A stretch of 31,872 nucleotides of DNA. Origin: Verrucomicrobia bacterium 12-59-8. Its GTDB lineage: Bacteria; Verrucomicrobiota; Verrucomicrobiae; Verrucomicrobiales; Verrucomicrobiaceae. How positions within the stretch are numbered: the stretch's first letter is position 1; each line of letters starts with the position of its first letter. The position numbers were made by a program, and so were the translations under genes. This document shows, in pieces, positions 1 through 8,730 of this stretch. Below the pieces are notes generated by a model, which worked only from the letters and a program-made list of their open reading frames with translations, was not told the DNA's origin and made no database searches. The stretch covers positions 1 through 31,872 of the forward strand of contig NCCR01000027.1 of assembly GCA_002279765.1 (NCBI GenBank), written 5' to 3'.

Positions 1-343
1 GGCGGTCGGCGAACTCCTGCATTTCCATTTCCATGGAGCGTATTTCCTTCATCTTCTCGCCCAGTTCGGCACCGTACTTCGCACGTTGTTCGGGGGTGAT
101 GATGGGATCCTGGGCGATCTTCTGAAGCTTTTGGGCCTCGTTGGCCAGATTCTTGTAAAGATCCTGACGCTCATGCATCTCCTGGGCGGCCTTTTCGTAA
201 TTGGCCTTGTATTTCTCTGCGGCCGTTTTGGTTTTGTGAAACTCCTGAAAGACTTTGGACATGTCGATCACACCGATTTTGAGATCGGCTGCCTGGAGGG
301 TGACGGTGGTAAGGAGAAGGGCGATAAACGCGCTGCGAATCAT
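1..343 (-). CDS. skp: Skp/OmpH-family periplasmic chaperone (3' end cut by window edge)
   Basis: The 114 visible residues begin with a signal peptide (hydrophobic stretch at about residues 5-14, cleavage near QAA-D at 18-20). They continue into LKIGVIDMSKVFQEF, the typical opening of mature OmpH/Skp proteins. The rest is charged, Ala/Glu/Lys-rich helix (about residues 35-114), matching the Skp tentacle coiled coil. Skp is a trimeric periplasmic holdase that carries unfolded outer-membrane proteins to the BAM complex. The gene lies 60 bp downstream of bamA on the same strand, the common bamA-skp order, so co-transcription is likely. The C-terminus lies beyond the left edge, so full length cannot be judged. 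The family call is firm. Confidence 0.9.
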   Translation of the reverse strand, partial: MIRSAFIALLLTTVTLQAADLKIGVIDMSKVFQEFHKTKTAAEKYKANYEKAAQEMHERQDLYKNLANEAQKLQKIAQDPIITPEQRAKYGAELGEKMKEIRSMEMEMQEFADR

Positions 344-403
344 AAGGATGGGAGTTTGGACGGGATTGGAAGGACAGACAAACAAAATGTCCGATACAAG
401 CGG

Positions 404-2764
404 CTAGAACTTGTAGCCCATGTTGAACTGGAAACGACCGCCGTTGCCTGATCTGACGTCCTTGCCGATCGGAACTGCATAGTCAATGCGGATTGGGCCG
501 ACAGGAAGGAACAGACGCATGCCGATGCCTGCATCAGAGTACACCGTGCCATCGCCAAGGGTCGCACCGGTGGCTCCAGAAATGGTGCCGATGTCGCCGA
601 AGAACACTACGCGCGGCGATTTTTCCGTGTTGGCGGTGATGTGAACTGGGACGGAAAATTCGCTGCTGGCGTAAATGGAGGTCAGGCCGCCGATGGGCTC
701 CCCCGTGAGGTCCTTGGGACCAGCATGACGATAAGCGAAGCCGCGCAGATTGTTGGCACCGCCGAGGAACTGGCGCTCAAAAATGGGCACCCGCCGGCTG
801 CCTTCCCAACTGTTTACGAAACGGAACATGCCTTCGAAACTGAGGATGGTGTCTCCCGGCAGGTTGAAATACTGCTGGCCGCCGATGTTGCCGCCGTAAA
901 CCGGGACATTGCCGCCCAGACCGGACGCGAGCAAGCCCGCTTCAATCTTGTGGCCGCTGCGCGTGATGAAGACGCTGTCGCGGGTGTCATGTACATAGTT
1001 CGCATCAATCTTGCTTTGAATGTAAGATCCGGCCTCCTGGGCGATGAGAGCAGAGGCACCGCTGGCAATGCTGCCGATTTTGATCTGCTGGAGCGTGTAG
1101 GTGCTCTCAATGTAGGAGTGCTCGCCCAGGCGTTTGCGCAAGCCCGATGAGATGCCGACGTTGGTCTGCGTGAAGAAGTTGGAGAGGTAGTAGAGGTTGT
1201 GGAAGAACGCCTCAACCGTGAGAGCCAGTTCGCGTCCCAGGAACCACGGCTCGGTCCAGCTGACGGTGACGTCACGACGTAGCGCACCCGCGCGGATGTT
1301 GGTGTTGAACCGCTGGCCGCCGCCGCGGAAATCCTTCCAGTCGTTGATGTCAAAGTTGGTCTGGGTCACCTGGATGAATCCAGTGATGCTGTCGATGGAG
1401 CTGAAGCCGGCGCCGAAATTCACCGTTCCGGTGGACTGCTCCGCTACGTTGATGTCCACATCCTTGTAGCCGGGCTGTGTGGTAGGGGTGTTGCGTATGT
1501 CCACCGTGCTGAAGTAGTTCAGGTTTTGCAGGCGGCTTTTACCAGCGTCGATTTTCACGGTGTTCAGCTCCTCGCCTGGCGCAAAGGGCAGCTCGCGACG
1601 GATGACTTCGTCCTTCGTGACCGAGTTTCCAGAGATGTTGACCTTGCTGATGTAGGACTTGGTGCCTTCCGTGATATTGTAGGCTACGGCGACTTGCCCG
1701 GCACCGGTCTCCAAAATGCTGGTCTCCACCCGTGCGTCGGCGTAGCCACGCGAGCCGTAGTAGTCCTGAATCATTTTTTCATCAGCCTTGATAAAGCTGC
1801 CCACATAAGGGAAGCCGGGCTCGGTCTTGATGCCCTGCATCAGCACCTCGTTGGTGAAAATGGTGTTGCCGGAGATTTTGACCGCCGACACATCATACTT
1901 GGCACCTTCATTGATCACATACACCAAGTCCATCTGCTTGGCGGAGACCGGTTCACGGCGCACTTCGGTCACCTTGGCATATACATAACCCTGATCCTGG
2001 AAGGACTGCTCGATTTTCTTGATGTCCTCCTGTAGATCCTGGTTGTTCAGCTTGCCCTTTTTCCCCCAGAGGTTCCAGATGTGGTGCTCTTGGGACTTGA
2101 TCTTGCCGCGCAACACACGCGACTTGATGGCGGTGTTGCCTTCAAAGCGGATGTCATGAATGATGCCGCGCGCGCCTTCGTCGATTTTAAATGTCACCGT
2201 TGAGAACCCCTCGCGGGCGGACGGGGTGATGTCGTAGCTCGCGGTCACATCGGAGAACCCCTTCTTCTCATACACTTCCACCACCTTTTGCTGCGCGGCG
2301 GAAAGCTTGATGTCATCCACCGGATCCCCCACTTTGACCGCGATGTCCTTGCGCAGCTTCGCATTGTCGATGGCGGTGTTGCCGATGAAATTGATCTCGG
2401 CAATGCCGCCGCGACCGACGATTTCAACGATCACCTTGACGCCGCCCGCCACGTCCACCGCGTGGATGTCCAGGTTTTCCACTGCGCCGGTGCTGTAGAG
2501 CGCACGGATGTCGCGTTCGACGGATTCGTTGGTGAATGGCTGTCCCACCCGTGTGGACATCTGGCTGCGAATGCGGTTTTCATCCAGTTTTATCGCGCCT
2601 TTGAGGACGATCTGAACCTCCTGCACGATTTTTTTTGCCACCGGAGCCGCCGGGAGGCCCACCTGGGCAGGCGCCTGCTGAGGCGTGACGATCAAAACTG
2701 TGACAGCCACAATTGAAAACAACGTCAGGCGAGACAGGTGGTGGGATCCGTAATTCATAGGCAT
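404..2764 (-). CDS. bamA: Outer membrane protein assembly factor BamA (Omp85 family)
   Basis: This is the central beta-barrel of the BAM machine, which folds and inserts outer-membrane proteins. From the chosen start (MPMNYG) there is a signal peptide with a hydrophobic core at about 13-26 and a likely cleavage after APA (31-33). About five POTRA repeats follow to roughly residue 430, with recurrent F-x-GN-T motifs (INFIGNTAI, IRFEGNTAI, VKISGNTIF, VNISGNSVT). The C-terminal half is the 16-strand barrel. It includes the FLGG-NNLRGF motif of the lid loop and ends in GYKF, a terminal aromatic typical of barrel recognition. The same frame extends upstream to an ATG at 2905, giving 833 residues, but that would bury the signal peptide at residue 48, so 2764 (or 2758) is preferred. 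No clear Shine-Dalgarno precedes either start. The gene is followed by skp. Confidence 0.95.
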   Translation of the reverse strand: MPMNYGSHHLSRLTLFSIVAVTVLIVTPQQAPAQVGLPAAPVAKKIVQEVQIVLKGAIKLDENRIRSQMSTRVGQPFTNESVERDIRALYSTGAVENLDIHAVDVAGGVKVIVEIVGRGGIAEINFIGNTAIDNAKLRKDIAVKVGDPVDDIKLSAAQQKVVEVYEKKGFSDVTASYDITPSAREGFSTVTFKIDEGARGIIHDIRFEGNTAIKSRVLRGKIKSQEHHIWNLWGKKGKLNNQDLQEDIKKIEQSFQDQGYVYAKVTEVRREPVSAKQMDLVYVINEGAKYDVSAVKISGNTIFTNEVLMQGIKTEPGFPYVGSFIKADEKMIQDYYGSRGYADARVETSILETGAGQVAVAYNITEGTKSYISKVNISGNSVTKDEVIRRELPFAPGEELNTVKIDAGKSRLQNLNYFSTVDIRNTPTTQPGYKDVDINVAEQSTGTVNFGAGFSSIDSITGFIQVTQTNFDINDWKDFRGGGQRFNTNIRAGALRRDVTVSWTEPWFLGRELALTVEAFFHNLYYLSNFFTQTNVGISSGLRKRLGEHSYIESTYTLQQIKIGSIASGASALIAQEAGSYIQSKIDANYVHDTRDSVFITRSGHKIEAGLLASGLGGNVPVYGGNIGGQQYFNLPGDTILSFEGMFRFVNSWEGSRRVPIFERQFLGGANNLRGFAYRHAGPKDLTGEPIGGLTSIYASSEFSVPVHITANTEKSPRVVFFGDIGTISGATGATLGDGTVYSDAGIGMRLFLPVGPIRIDYAVPIGKDVRSGNGGRFQFNMGYKF

Positions 2765-3007
2765 GGACAGAGTGGACAGACGGGATAAAGGCCGGGCGGC
2801 GAGGCACGGCCAAACGTGGACAAGACAGGCCTGCATTACTGCTTCCGCACCGCGCCACGTCAAGGCGTAAGTTTTAAGTGGGTTCTTGCCATTTTTTGCG
2901 GCCATATCATGAATAGTTGGCGGGCAGGCGGTTTTCGTTCTTGTATGGTGGAGAAAAACGAGGTTCTCAGCACCTGAAATGCTGCGGCAACAGTTACGTC
3001 ACAAAGC

Positions 3008-3889
3008 ATGTCCCGTTCCAATGTGCGCAATTACATCCAGCTGCATCTGGTCGTGCTTGCCTGGGGGCTGACGGCGATCTTGGGCAAGCTCATCCTGCTG
3101 CCACCCGTGGATGTGGTGCTGTGGCGGACATCGCTTGCGGCGCTTTGCTTTGCACTGCTGGCCCGGTGCATGGGGCATTCGCTTTGGGTTTCGCAGCGCA
3201 GAATTTTAGCGATGCTCGCCGTGGGCGTCATTCTTGGCCTTCACTGGATTTTGTTCTTCTGGTCTGCGCGACTGGCCACCGCATCCGTCTCACTGGCGGC
3301 ATTGCCCACGGCCATGCTCTGGTGCTCGCTGATTGAGCCTGTCATTGACGGATCTAGGCGCTGGCGGCCGGCCGAGCTTCTCGTGGGCGTGGTCATGGTG
3401 GGGGCGGTGTGGCTCATCTATCAGGTGGAATTCCGCTACTGGCTCGGCTTTTCCGTGGCCATCGCCGCTGCGGTGCTGGCCGCATTCTTTGCCACCTTGA
3501 GCAAGCAACAGGTCGCCCGGGACACGCACTGGAGCGTCATTGGCTGCTATCAGATGAGCGGTGCCTTCCTCGCCGCGTGCATTTCACGCCCCTTCTTGGA
3601 AAGCGGACTGATGCCTGGTCTGCCAGATGCTGCCACGGCATTTTGGCTCGGTGTGCTAGCTCTGGTATGTACCGTGGCCGCCTACGCGGGTTTCATGGAC
3701 GTATTGCGCCGCGTCAGCGTCTTCACGGTCAACGTCGTCTATAACATGGAGCCGGTATATGGCATCGTGCTCGCAGCTTGGGTGTTTGGGAAGGCCGAGT
3801 TCATGAGCGCGGGCTTCTATCTTGGCTCATTGGTCATTGTCGCCGTCGTGCTGATTTTGCCATGGATTCGGCGCTGGGTGGAAAGGTGA
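3008..3889 (+). CDS. EamA/DMT-superfamily inner-membrane transporter
   Basis: A 293-residue, almost entirely hydrophobic protein with about ten predicted membrane segments in two halves, the layout of the drug/metabolite transporter (EamA, RhaT-like) superfamily. Each half ends with the family's typical last helix. In the second half, VNVVYNMEPVYGIVLAAWVFGK matches the N-x-EP-V motif seen near the end of EamA repeats. Members export or import amino acids, nucleosides, sugars or toxic compounds, and the substrate cannot be read from sequence. The gene diverges from bamA; the 243 bp between them should hold both promoters, but I see no clear -10/-35 pair. A helicase-nuclease gene follows 44 bp later, which suggests co-transcription but not a shared function. 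Confidence 0.87.
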   Translation: MSRSNVRNYIQLHLVVLAWGLTAILGKLILLPPVDVVLWRTSLAALCFALLARCMGHSLWVSQRRILAMLAVGVILGLHWILFFWSARLATASVSLAALPTAMLWCSLIEPVIDGSRRWRPAELLVGVVMVGAVWLIYQVEFRYWLGFSVAIAAAVLAAFFATLSKQQVARDTHWSVIGCYQMSGAFLAACISRPFLESGLMPGLPDAATAFWLGVLALVCTVAAYAGFMDVLRRVSVFTVNVVYNMEPVYGIVLAAWVFGKAEFMSAGFYLGSLVIVAVVLILPWIRRWVER

Positions 3890-3933
3890 GAGTGCTGGAC
3901 ATGCCGCACTGCGTGGGCTTGCATCGCTGACAC

Positions 3934-6900
3934 GTGAACCGCCTCCGCCACATTCTTGTCTCCGCCTCTGCAGGTTCCGGAAAAACCTACCAGCTGGTGC
4001 GGCGGCATCTGCATTTGCTCGCACTCGGGCAGCGGCCGGAGGGCATCGCGGCGATGACCTTTACGCGAAAGGCGGCGGGTGAGTTCTTCCAGCGCATCCT
4101 GCAGCGGCTGTCCGTGCTCTCACAGCACGGCGAGAAGCCGGAGCAATACTTCGCGGGAATGGCACCTTTGCCGGAGCAGTGGCCGGAGTTTGTCGTGCTC
4201 CTGCGCAGGGTCACGCAGCGGCTCCACCGCCTGCGCCTGGGGACGATGGACAGTTTTTTTGCCAACATCACCGCCTGCTTTCCGCTGGAGCTCGGCCTGC
4301 CGCTTGGTGCCAGTGTGATGGCCGAAAATGAATCGGCGCAGGCGCGGCGGGAGGCGCTGGATGCGCTGCTGGAACGCATTCATTCCTCTCATGATGATCA
4401 CGCGGGCCGTGCGCTGCTCGAAGGATTCAAGCAGGCCACCTTTGGCATCGAGGAGCGCAGCGCGGCGAGCAGTCTGGAGTCCTGGATCAACGATCACCAC
4501 GCCACTTGGCTTGACAGCGGGGATGGTTCACCCTGGGGAATGCTGCCAGGGCTGGAGCTGGCAGATGCCGGGAACCTCACGGCTGCGCTCAATGACCTGC
4601 GGGATCGTTTTGTGCCTCGCACTGATGAAGGTGCCCGGTTCTTGGAAGAATTGATCTCTCAAGCCTCGGTCTTGGAGCCGGGAGCCACGCTGCCACCTCG
4701 GGTGAAGTATTTTTTGGATAAAACGACCGCTGTCTGGGAGGATCTAAAGTCGGGCAGGGCTGAAATCGGCTGGGGGAGAGGCAAGAAATCTGAACTCACC
4801 GGGCAAACGGCCCGTGCCTGGTATGGTGTTGCCGAGGCGATCCTCAATCATGAGCTGATCTGCCGTGCGCAGCGCACACGGGGCATGGCGGCGCTCATGG
4901 CGCTGTATGAGGCCGAGTACGTGCGCCGTGTACGCTCACGCGGCCGACTGTCCTTTGCCGATGTGCAGCGACTGCTGGCGGCAGCGACAGCCGATGGCTC
5001 GGAGTGGGCGGATGGTGAAAGCGGTGATCTTTGGTTCCGGCTCGACGGACGTTATGACCACTGGCTGTTTGATGAGTTTCAAGACACCAGCCGTGTGCAG
5101 TGGAATGTCGTGCGCGGATTGGTGGACGAGGTGATGCAGGATGACACCGGCAGGCGCAGCTTCTACGCTGTAGGGGATCCGAAACAGTCCATCTACCTCT
5201 GGCGGCAGGCGGAGCCGGGTCTGTTTGACGATGTGCTGCGCGAATGGCCGCATCAGGACCAGGACGGGCTGGAGCCGCAGACGCTCAGCCAGTCCTTTCG
5301 CAGCGCTCCGGCGGTGCTGGATGCGGTGAATGCGGTGTTTGCAAACACGGCAGGCATCGAAGCGGTGCTGCCTGGCTGCACCGCCGGGTTTGCCTTCAAA
5401 AAGCACGTGGCTACAGAGCGGAATCAGCAGCTTAGCGGTTATACGGCGCTGCTGAGCGCGCCGAATGAAGAGGGCCAGCGCAATCCCTCCACCACACCCA
5501 CGGTGACGGCGCTGCTGAACGAGATCCGCCCGCTGGAGCGCGGGCTGACCTGCGCGGTGCTGGTGCGTGGCAACAAGAATGCCAATGACGTTGCGGAAGA
5601 ACTGCGGGCGACGACGGGCATGGAGGTCGTGTGCGAATCGCAGATCCATCCTGCCACGGACAATGCGGTCACGCTTGCCCTGCTCTCGCTGCTGCAACTG
5701 GCGGCGCATCCGGGGGATACCCTGGCGCTGGAGCATCTCAAAATGACACCGCTGTGGCCGCAGATCGAGTTTCCTGGGCAGGGCTGGCCGCTGACCTGCC
5801 ATCAGGTGCGTGAATCCGTGTTTGAGCGCGGCTTTGTCGGCTTCACGGAAGTCTGGACCCGGCATGTGCGCACACTGCTGCCGGAGATGGACGCTTTTCA
5901 TGAGCTGCGGCTGCGTCAGTTTGGTGAAATGGCCGCCGAATTCGACGCGGGCGGTTCACGGGACATCGATGCGTTTCTACAGCATGCGCGTGACATGCCG
6001 ATGCAGGTGCGGGGTGCGGCGAACGCGGTGCAGGTGATGACGGTACACAAGGCCAAGGGCCTGGAGTTCGATGTGGTCATTCTGCCTGATCTGAATGGTG
6101 ATGCGATGGATCACGTGCGGCGGCGTTCGCTGATCGTGAACCGTGATGCGCAGGGTATTTCCTGGGTTCTACAGGAGCCGCCACGCATTTTTGCGCCGTT
6201 GCATGAGGCTCTCAATGAAGAGATGGAGGTTTCAAAGCAGCGCTCGGGTTTTGAGTCGCTCTGCCGCCTGTATGTGGCGATGACGCGGGCCAAACGCGGC
6301 CTGTATCTGATAGCAGAGCCACCGCCGAAGACGAAGGAGCCCTCGATGCGAGAGGCGCAGTTTTTGCGCCGGATGCTGGGTCTGGAGGGGGATGCCGAAG
6401 CAGGCGCGTCGTATTTGATCGAGTGGCAGACGGGGGACGCGCAGTGGTTTGCCACATCGCTCGGCGCAACGCGCCGGCCACCGGAAGCGGCGGTGGTGCC
6501 GCGTCCGCTGGGAGAGTTGCTGCGGGAGTTCCAGCCGCTGGCCAAGCGCGTGACGCCTTCGGGAGAGGAAGATTTTCAGGTGAAGGGCAGCATGCTCTTC
6601 AGCGCGGGGCGTGAGCCGGGCCGGAGATTGGGCAATCTGGTACACGAGCTGCTGGCCCATGTGGAGTGGTGGGATGCTACGTCTAGCATGGCTGCTCTCG
6701 AATCGCGCTGGCAGGCCTCAGGTTTGTTGCGCGGGGAGGCGGTGGAGACGACGGCGGTGGCGATGGTGCGTGGGTTGCTGCATTCTGCCGCAGCCCGGTT
6801 TGCCTTTGCCAAACCTGCGGCGGAGGCCCAGGCATGGCGGGAGCGCCCCTTTGACCTGATTCACCAAGGAAGCTGGATCAGTGGCGTGTTTGACCGTGTC

Positions 6901-7107
6901 GTAATCCAAGGGAATTCGGTGCGACTCATTGATTTCAAGACAGATGAGGCGGCGGACGACGAGGCTTTGGCTGAAAAAGTGGCGGGTTATCGTCCGCAGA
7001 TCATGCTGTACCGCCAGGCGCTGGTGCGGTTGACGGGCCTGAAGCTGGAGCAAATTGAGTCCGCCCTGCTGTTTACCCGAAATTGCCGTCTGGTGGACGT
7101 AAAGTGA
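3934..7107 (+). CDS. AddA/RecB-like UvrD-family helicase with C-terminal PD-(D/E)XK nuclease
   Basis: A 1057-residue SF1A helicase-nuclease for double-strand-break end processing. Motifs in order: Walker A ASAGSGKT (11-18), motif Ia AMTFTRKAA, a TMDSFF segment, Walker B DEFQD (380-384), motif III VGDPKQSIYLWR (413-424), motif IV QSFRS, motif V TVHKAKGLEFD (703-713) and motif VI YVAMTRAKRG (780-789). The C-terminal RecB-type nuclease has His904 (GNLVHELL), Asp987 (GVFDR), Asp1000 and Lys1002 (IDFKTD), then Gln1022 and Tyr1026, so the catalytic set looks complete. It is somewhat shorter than typical AddA (about 1200). AddA normally works with AddB, usually encoded next door, but no AddB is in this window. 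Start is GTG, without a clear Shine-Dalgarno. It could also be called RecB-like; the exact family depends on the partner. Confidence 0.9.
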   Translation: MNRLRHILVSASAGSGKTYQLVRRHLHLLALGQRPEGIAAMTFTRKAAGEFFQRILQRLSVLSQHGEKPEQYFAGMAPLPEQWPEFVVLLRRVTQRLHRLRLGTMDSFFANITACFPLELGLPLGASVMAENESAQARREALDALLERIHSSHDDHAGRALLEGFKQATFGIEERSAASSLESWINDHHATWLDSGDGSPWGMLPGLELADAGNLTAALNDLRDRFVPRTDEGARFLEELISQASVLEPGATLPPRVKYFLDKTTAVWEDLKSGRAEIGWGRGKKSELTGQTARAWYGVAEAILNHELICRAQRTRGMAALMALYEAEYVRRVRSRGRLSFADVQRLLAAATADGSEWADGESGDLWFRLDGRYDHWLFDEFQDTSRVQWNVVRGLVDEVMQDDTGRRSFYAVGDPKQSIYLWRQAEPGLFDDVLREWPHQDQDGLEPQTLSQSFRSAPAVLDAVNAVFANTAGIEAVLPGCTAGFAFKKHVATERNQQLSGYTALLSAPNEEGQRNPSTTPTVTALLNEIRPLERGLTCAVLVRGNKNANDVAEELRATTGMEVVCESQIHPATDNAVTLALLSLLQLAAHPGDTLALEHLKMTPLWPQIEFPGQGWPLTCHQVRESVFERGFVGFTEVWTRHVRTLLPEMDAFHELRLRQFGEMAAEFDAGGSRDIDAFLQHARDMPMQVRGAANAVQVMTVHKAKGLEFDVVILPDLNGDAMDHVRRRSLIVNRDAQGISWVLQEPPRIFAPLHEALNEEMEVSKQRSGFESLCRLYVAMTRAKRGLYLIAEPPPKTKEPSMREAQFLRRMLGLEGDAEAGASYLIEWQTGDAQWFATSLGATRRPPEAAVVPRPLGELLREFQPLAKRVTPSGEEDFQVKGSMLFSAGREPGRRLGNLVHELLAHVEWWDATSSMAALESRWQASGLLRGEAVETTAVAMVRGLLHSAAARFAFAKPAAEAQAWRERPFDLIHQGSWISGVFDRVVIQGNSVRLIDFKTDEAADDEALAEKVAGYRPQIMLYRQALVRLTGLKLEQIESALLFTRNCRLVDVK

Positions 7108-7222
7108 TTTTTTTTGAATCCAGGCCGCCTTTGATGACGCAAAAACTTGTGTGAACGCAATAGCTCTGGCATGGAATCCGCGCTTCGTAGCCTTTTCGGC
7201 GCGACCTGCCCCCGAACCCCTC

Positions 7223-7789
7223 ATGAGCCAGCCAGAACTCAGCGAAGAAGACCTGCTCCAGCGTGCTGGACGCGGGGATGCGCGCGCGTTCGACCAGCTC
7301 TATGACCGGCTGGCACCGCGGCTCTTTGGCCTGCTGCGCCAGATGCTGCATGACGAGCGTGAAGCCGAGGATGTGCTGCAGGACGGCTTTGTGCTGCTGT
7401 GGGAACGCGCCGCGACGTTTGATGCCGAGCGCAGCAGGGCGTTTACGTGGGCGGTGATGCTGTTCCGCCACAAGGCGATCGACCGCATGCGCATGCTGGG
7501 GCGGCGCAACCGTCTGGTGGACAGCGCAGCGCTGGAACAGACCACTCTGGTGGCATCTTCCCATTCCGGTGTGGACGAAGAGGTGCAGGCCCACGAACGC
7601 AGCGTGGTGGTGGGCGAGGCGCTGAACGAACTGCCGAAAGAACAGCGCCAGTTGATTGAATTCGCTTTCCTTAAGGGCCTGACACATCATGTGATCGCTG
7701 AATCGCTGGGCATACCGCTCGGCACCGTGAAGACCAACATCCGCCGCGGGCTGCTGCGCCTGCGCGATCTTTTGAAAGGAGGCGCATGA
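7223..7789 (+). CDS. ECF-family RNA polymerase sigma factor (sigma-70 regions 2 and 4)
   Basis: A 188-residue protein with region 2 (FDQLYDRLAPRLFGLLRQML-DEREAEDVLQDGFVLLWERA, about residues 21-61) and region 4 (LNELPKEQRQLIEFAFLKGLTHHVIAESLGIPLGTVKTNIRRGLLRLRDLL, about 135-185, with its helix-turn-helix). The SigK/RpoE-like pattern and the RskA-type partner suggest the SigK-like ECF subgroup. The frame is open from a GTG at 7151, but those 24 extra residues look non-homologous, so the ATG of MSQPELSEEDLL is chosen. The stop overlaps the start of the anti-sigma gene, indicating translational coupling and stoichiometric control. ECF factors often activate their own promoter, but I cannot identify a convincing -35/-10 pair in the 115 bp upstream. 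Confidence 0.93.
   Translation: MSQPELSEEDLLQRAGRGDARAFDQLYDRLAPRLFGLLRQMLHDEREAEDVLQDGFVLLWERAATFDAERSRAFTWAVMLFRHKAIDRMRMLGRRNRLVDSAALEQTTLVASSHSGVDEEVQAHERSVVVGEALNELPKEQRQLIEFAFLKGLTHHVIAESLGIPLGTVKTNIRRGLLRLRDLLKGGA
7777..7782 (+). promoter_or_regulatory. Shine-Dalgarno AGGAGG for the anti-sigma gene
   Basis: A perfect AGGAGG lies inside the last codons of the sigma-factor gene. It is 3 nt from the ATG at 7786 and 6 nt from the ATG at 7789. The spacing favours 7789 as the real start. Strong sites like this are uncommon in this window. Confidence 0.7.
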
Positions 7790-8703
7790 TGGACGAGGAG
7801 CGATTTGAAGAACTGGCCGCCATGAATGCCCTTGGCATGCTGGAGAACGACGAGAAGCGTGCCCTGGATGGTGCCATCGCGCGCGACAAAGACGTACGCT
7901 TGCTCACCATGGAACTGGAGGAGGTGACAGCGGAACTGGCCTGTCTCATCAAGCCGGTGCAACCGCCTGCGAACATGAAGAAACGCATCCGTGCCAAGAT
8001 GCGTGTCAAAGGTGTCAAGGGTGCCTCACTGTCGCGTGGCGTCGTCATTGGCGGCGCTGGCTGGGCGCTGGCGGCCGGCTTTGCCCTGGCCTCGGTCTGG
8101 CTCTGGCAGGATCGTGCTGGCATGACCCGGCAGCTTGCGGCCGCTTCGCGCGCCATGGCTCCGGTGAACCCGGTCACCCCCGCAGTGGATGATGGCAAAA
8201 CGCGCACACTGGAGGAGGAGCTCAAAAAACGTCGGGATGAATTCGAGGCGCAGAAGCAGGCCCTGGTGACGGAGAACGAATCACTGCGCAAGCGCGAGAC
8301 GGAAGCGAAGGCACAAACCGCGAAGCTCACTGAGGAAGTGGCGGCGCTGAAACAGCAGGAACAGCAGTCACAGCTGCAGATCGCCACTCTGCAGAGCAAG
8401 GTTTGGGAATATCGCCGGAGCGAGATGCTGGTCGTCTGGGACCAGAAGCGCAGTCAGGGCGTGGTGGTGCTGGACAAGATGCCGAAGGTGCAGTCTGACC
8501 AAGATTACCAGCTTTGGGTCGTTGACCCGAACAAGCCCGATCCGGTGAGCGCCGGGGTGGTGACCGTTGATGCCAAAGGCTCCGTGAAGGCCAGCTTCAA
8601 GCCCGTTGAAGCAATCACAGGCGAGGCCAAGTTTGCACTCAGCATCGAGAAAAAGGGCGGTGTTCCCAAGAGCGAAGGGCAGCTCTTGATGGTCGGGCCG
8701 TGA
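7789..8703 (+). CDS. RskA-type membrane anti-sigma factor without zinc ligands
   Basis: About 304 residues. The N-terminal cytoplasmic part (1-65, RFEELAAMNALGMLENDEKRAL) resembles the anti-sigma domain of RskA/RsiW-type regulators. It has no His-Cys-Cys zinc set: the only Cys is in AELACLIKP. One membrane helix follows at about 85-106 (VVIGGAGWALAAGFALASVWLW). Next comes a long Lys/Glu/Gln-rich coiled coil at about 137-208, then the exported RskA C-terminal domain (LVVWDQKRSQGVVVLDKMP to the end, including DYQLWVVDPNKP). It should hold the upstream ECF sigma factor at the membrane until a signal, often regulated proteolysis, releases it. It starts within the sigma stop codon. The long coiled coil is more extended than in plain RskA and may sense the envelope or drive oligomerisation (inference). 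Confidence 0.88.
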   Translation: MDEERFEELAAMNALGMLENDEKRALDGAIARDKDVRLLTMELEEVTAELACLIKPVQPPANMKKRIRAKMRVKGVKGASLSRGVVIGGAGWALAAGFALASVWLWQDRAGMTRQLAAASRAMAPVNPVTPAVDDGKTRTLEEELKKRRDEFEAQKQALVTENESLRKRETEAKAQTAKLTEEVAALKQQEQQSQLQIATLQSKVWEYRRSEMLVVWDQKRSQGVVVLDKMPKVQSDQDYQLWVVDPNKPDPVSAGVVTVDAKGSVKASFKPVEAITGEAKFALSIEKKGGVPKSEGQLLMVGP

Positions 8704-8730
8704 GGCAAGGCCGGCTTTTAATGGCAAAGC

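Noticed and set aside
2765..2905. Upstream extension of bamA to an ATG at 2905
   Set aside because: It would put the signal peptide 47 residues inside the protein, and the extension shows no signal of its own; kept as an alternative start only.
4936..5901. 321-residue open frame on the minus strand
   Set aside because: It lies wholly inside the helicase-nuclease gene, has no recognisable domain, and is a shadow of its codons.
7151..7222. GTG start 24 codons upstream for the sigma factor
   Set aside because: The extra residues do not resemble sigma region 2 and would remove most of the promoter space after the helicase gene.
8704..8730. GC-rich GGCCG/CCGGC stretch followed by TTTT between convergent genes
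   Set aside because: The possible pairing is only about four base pairs, so a terminator is not supported.
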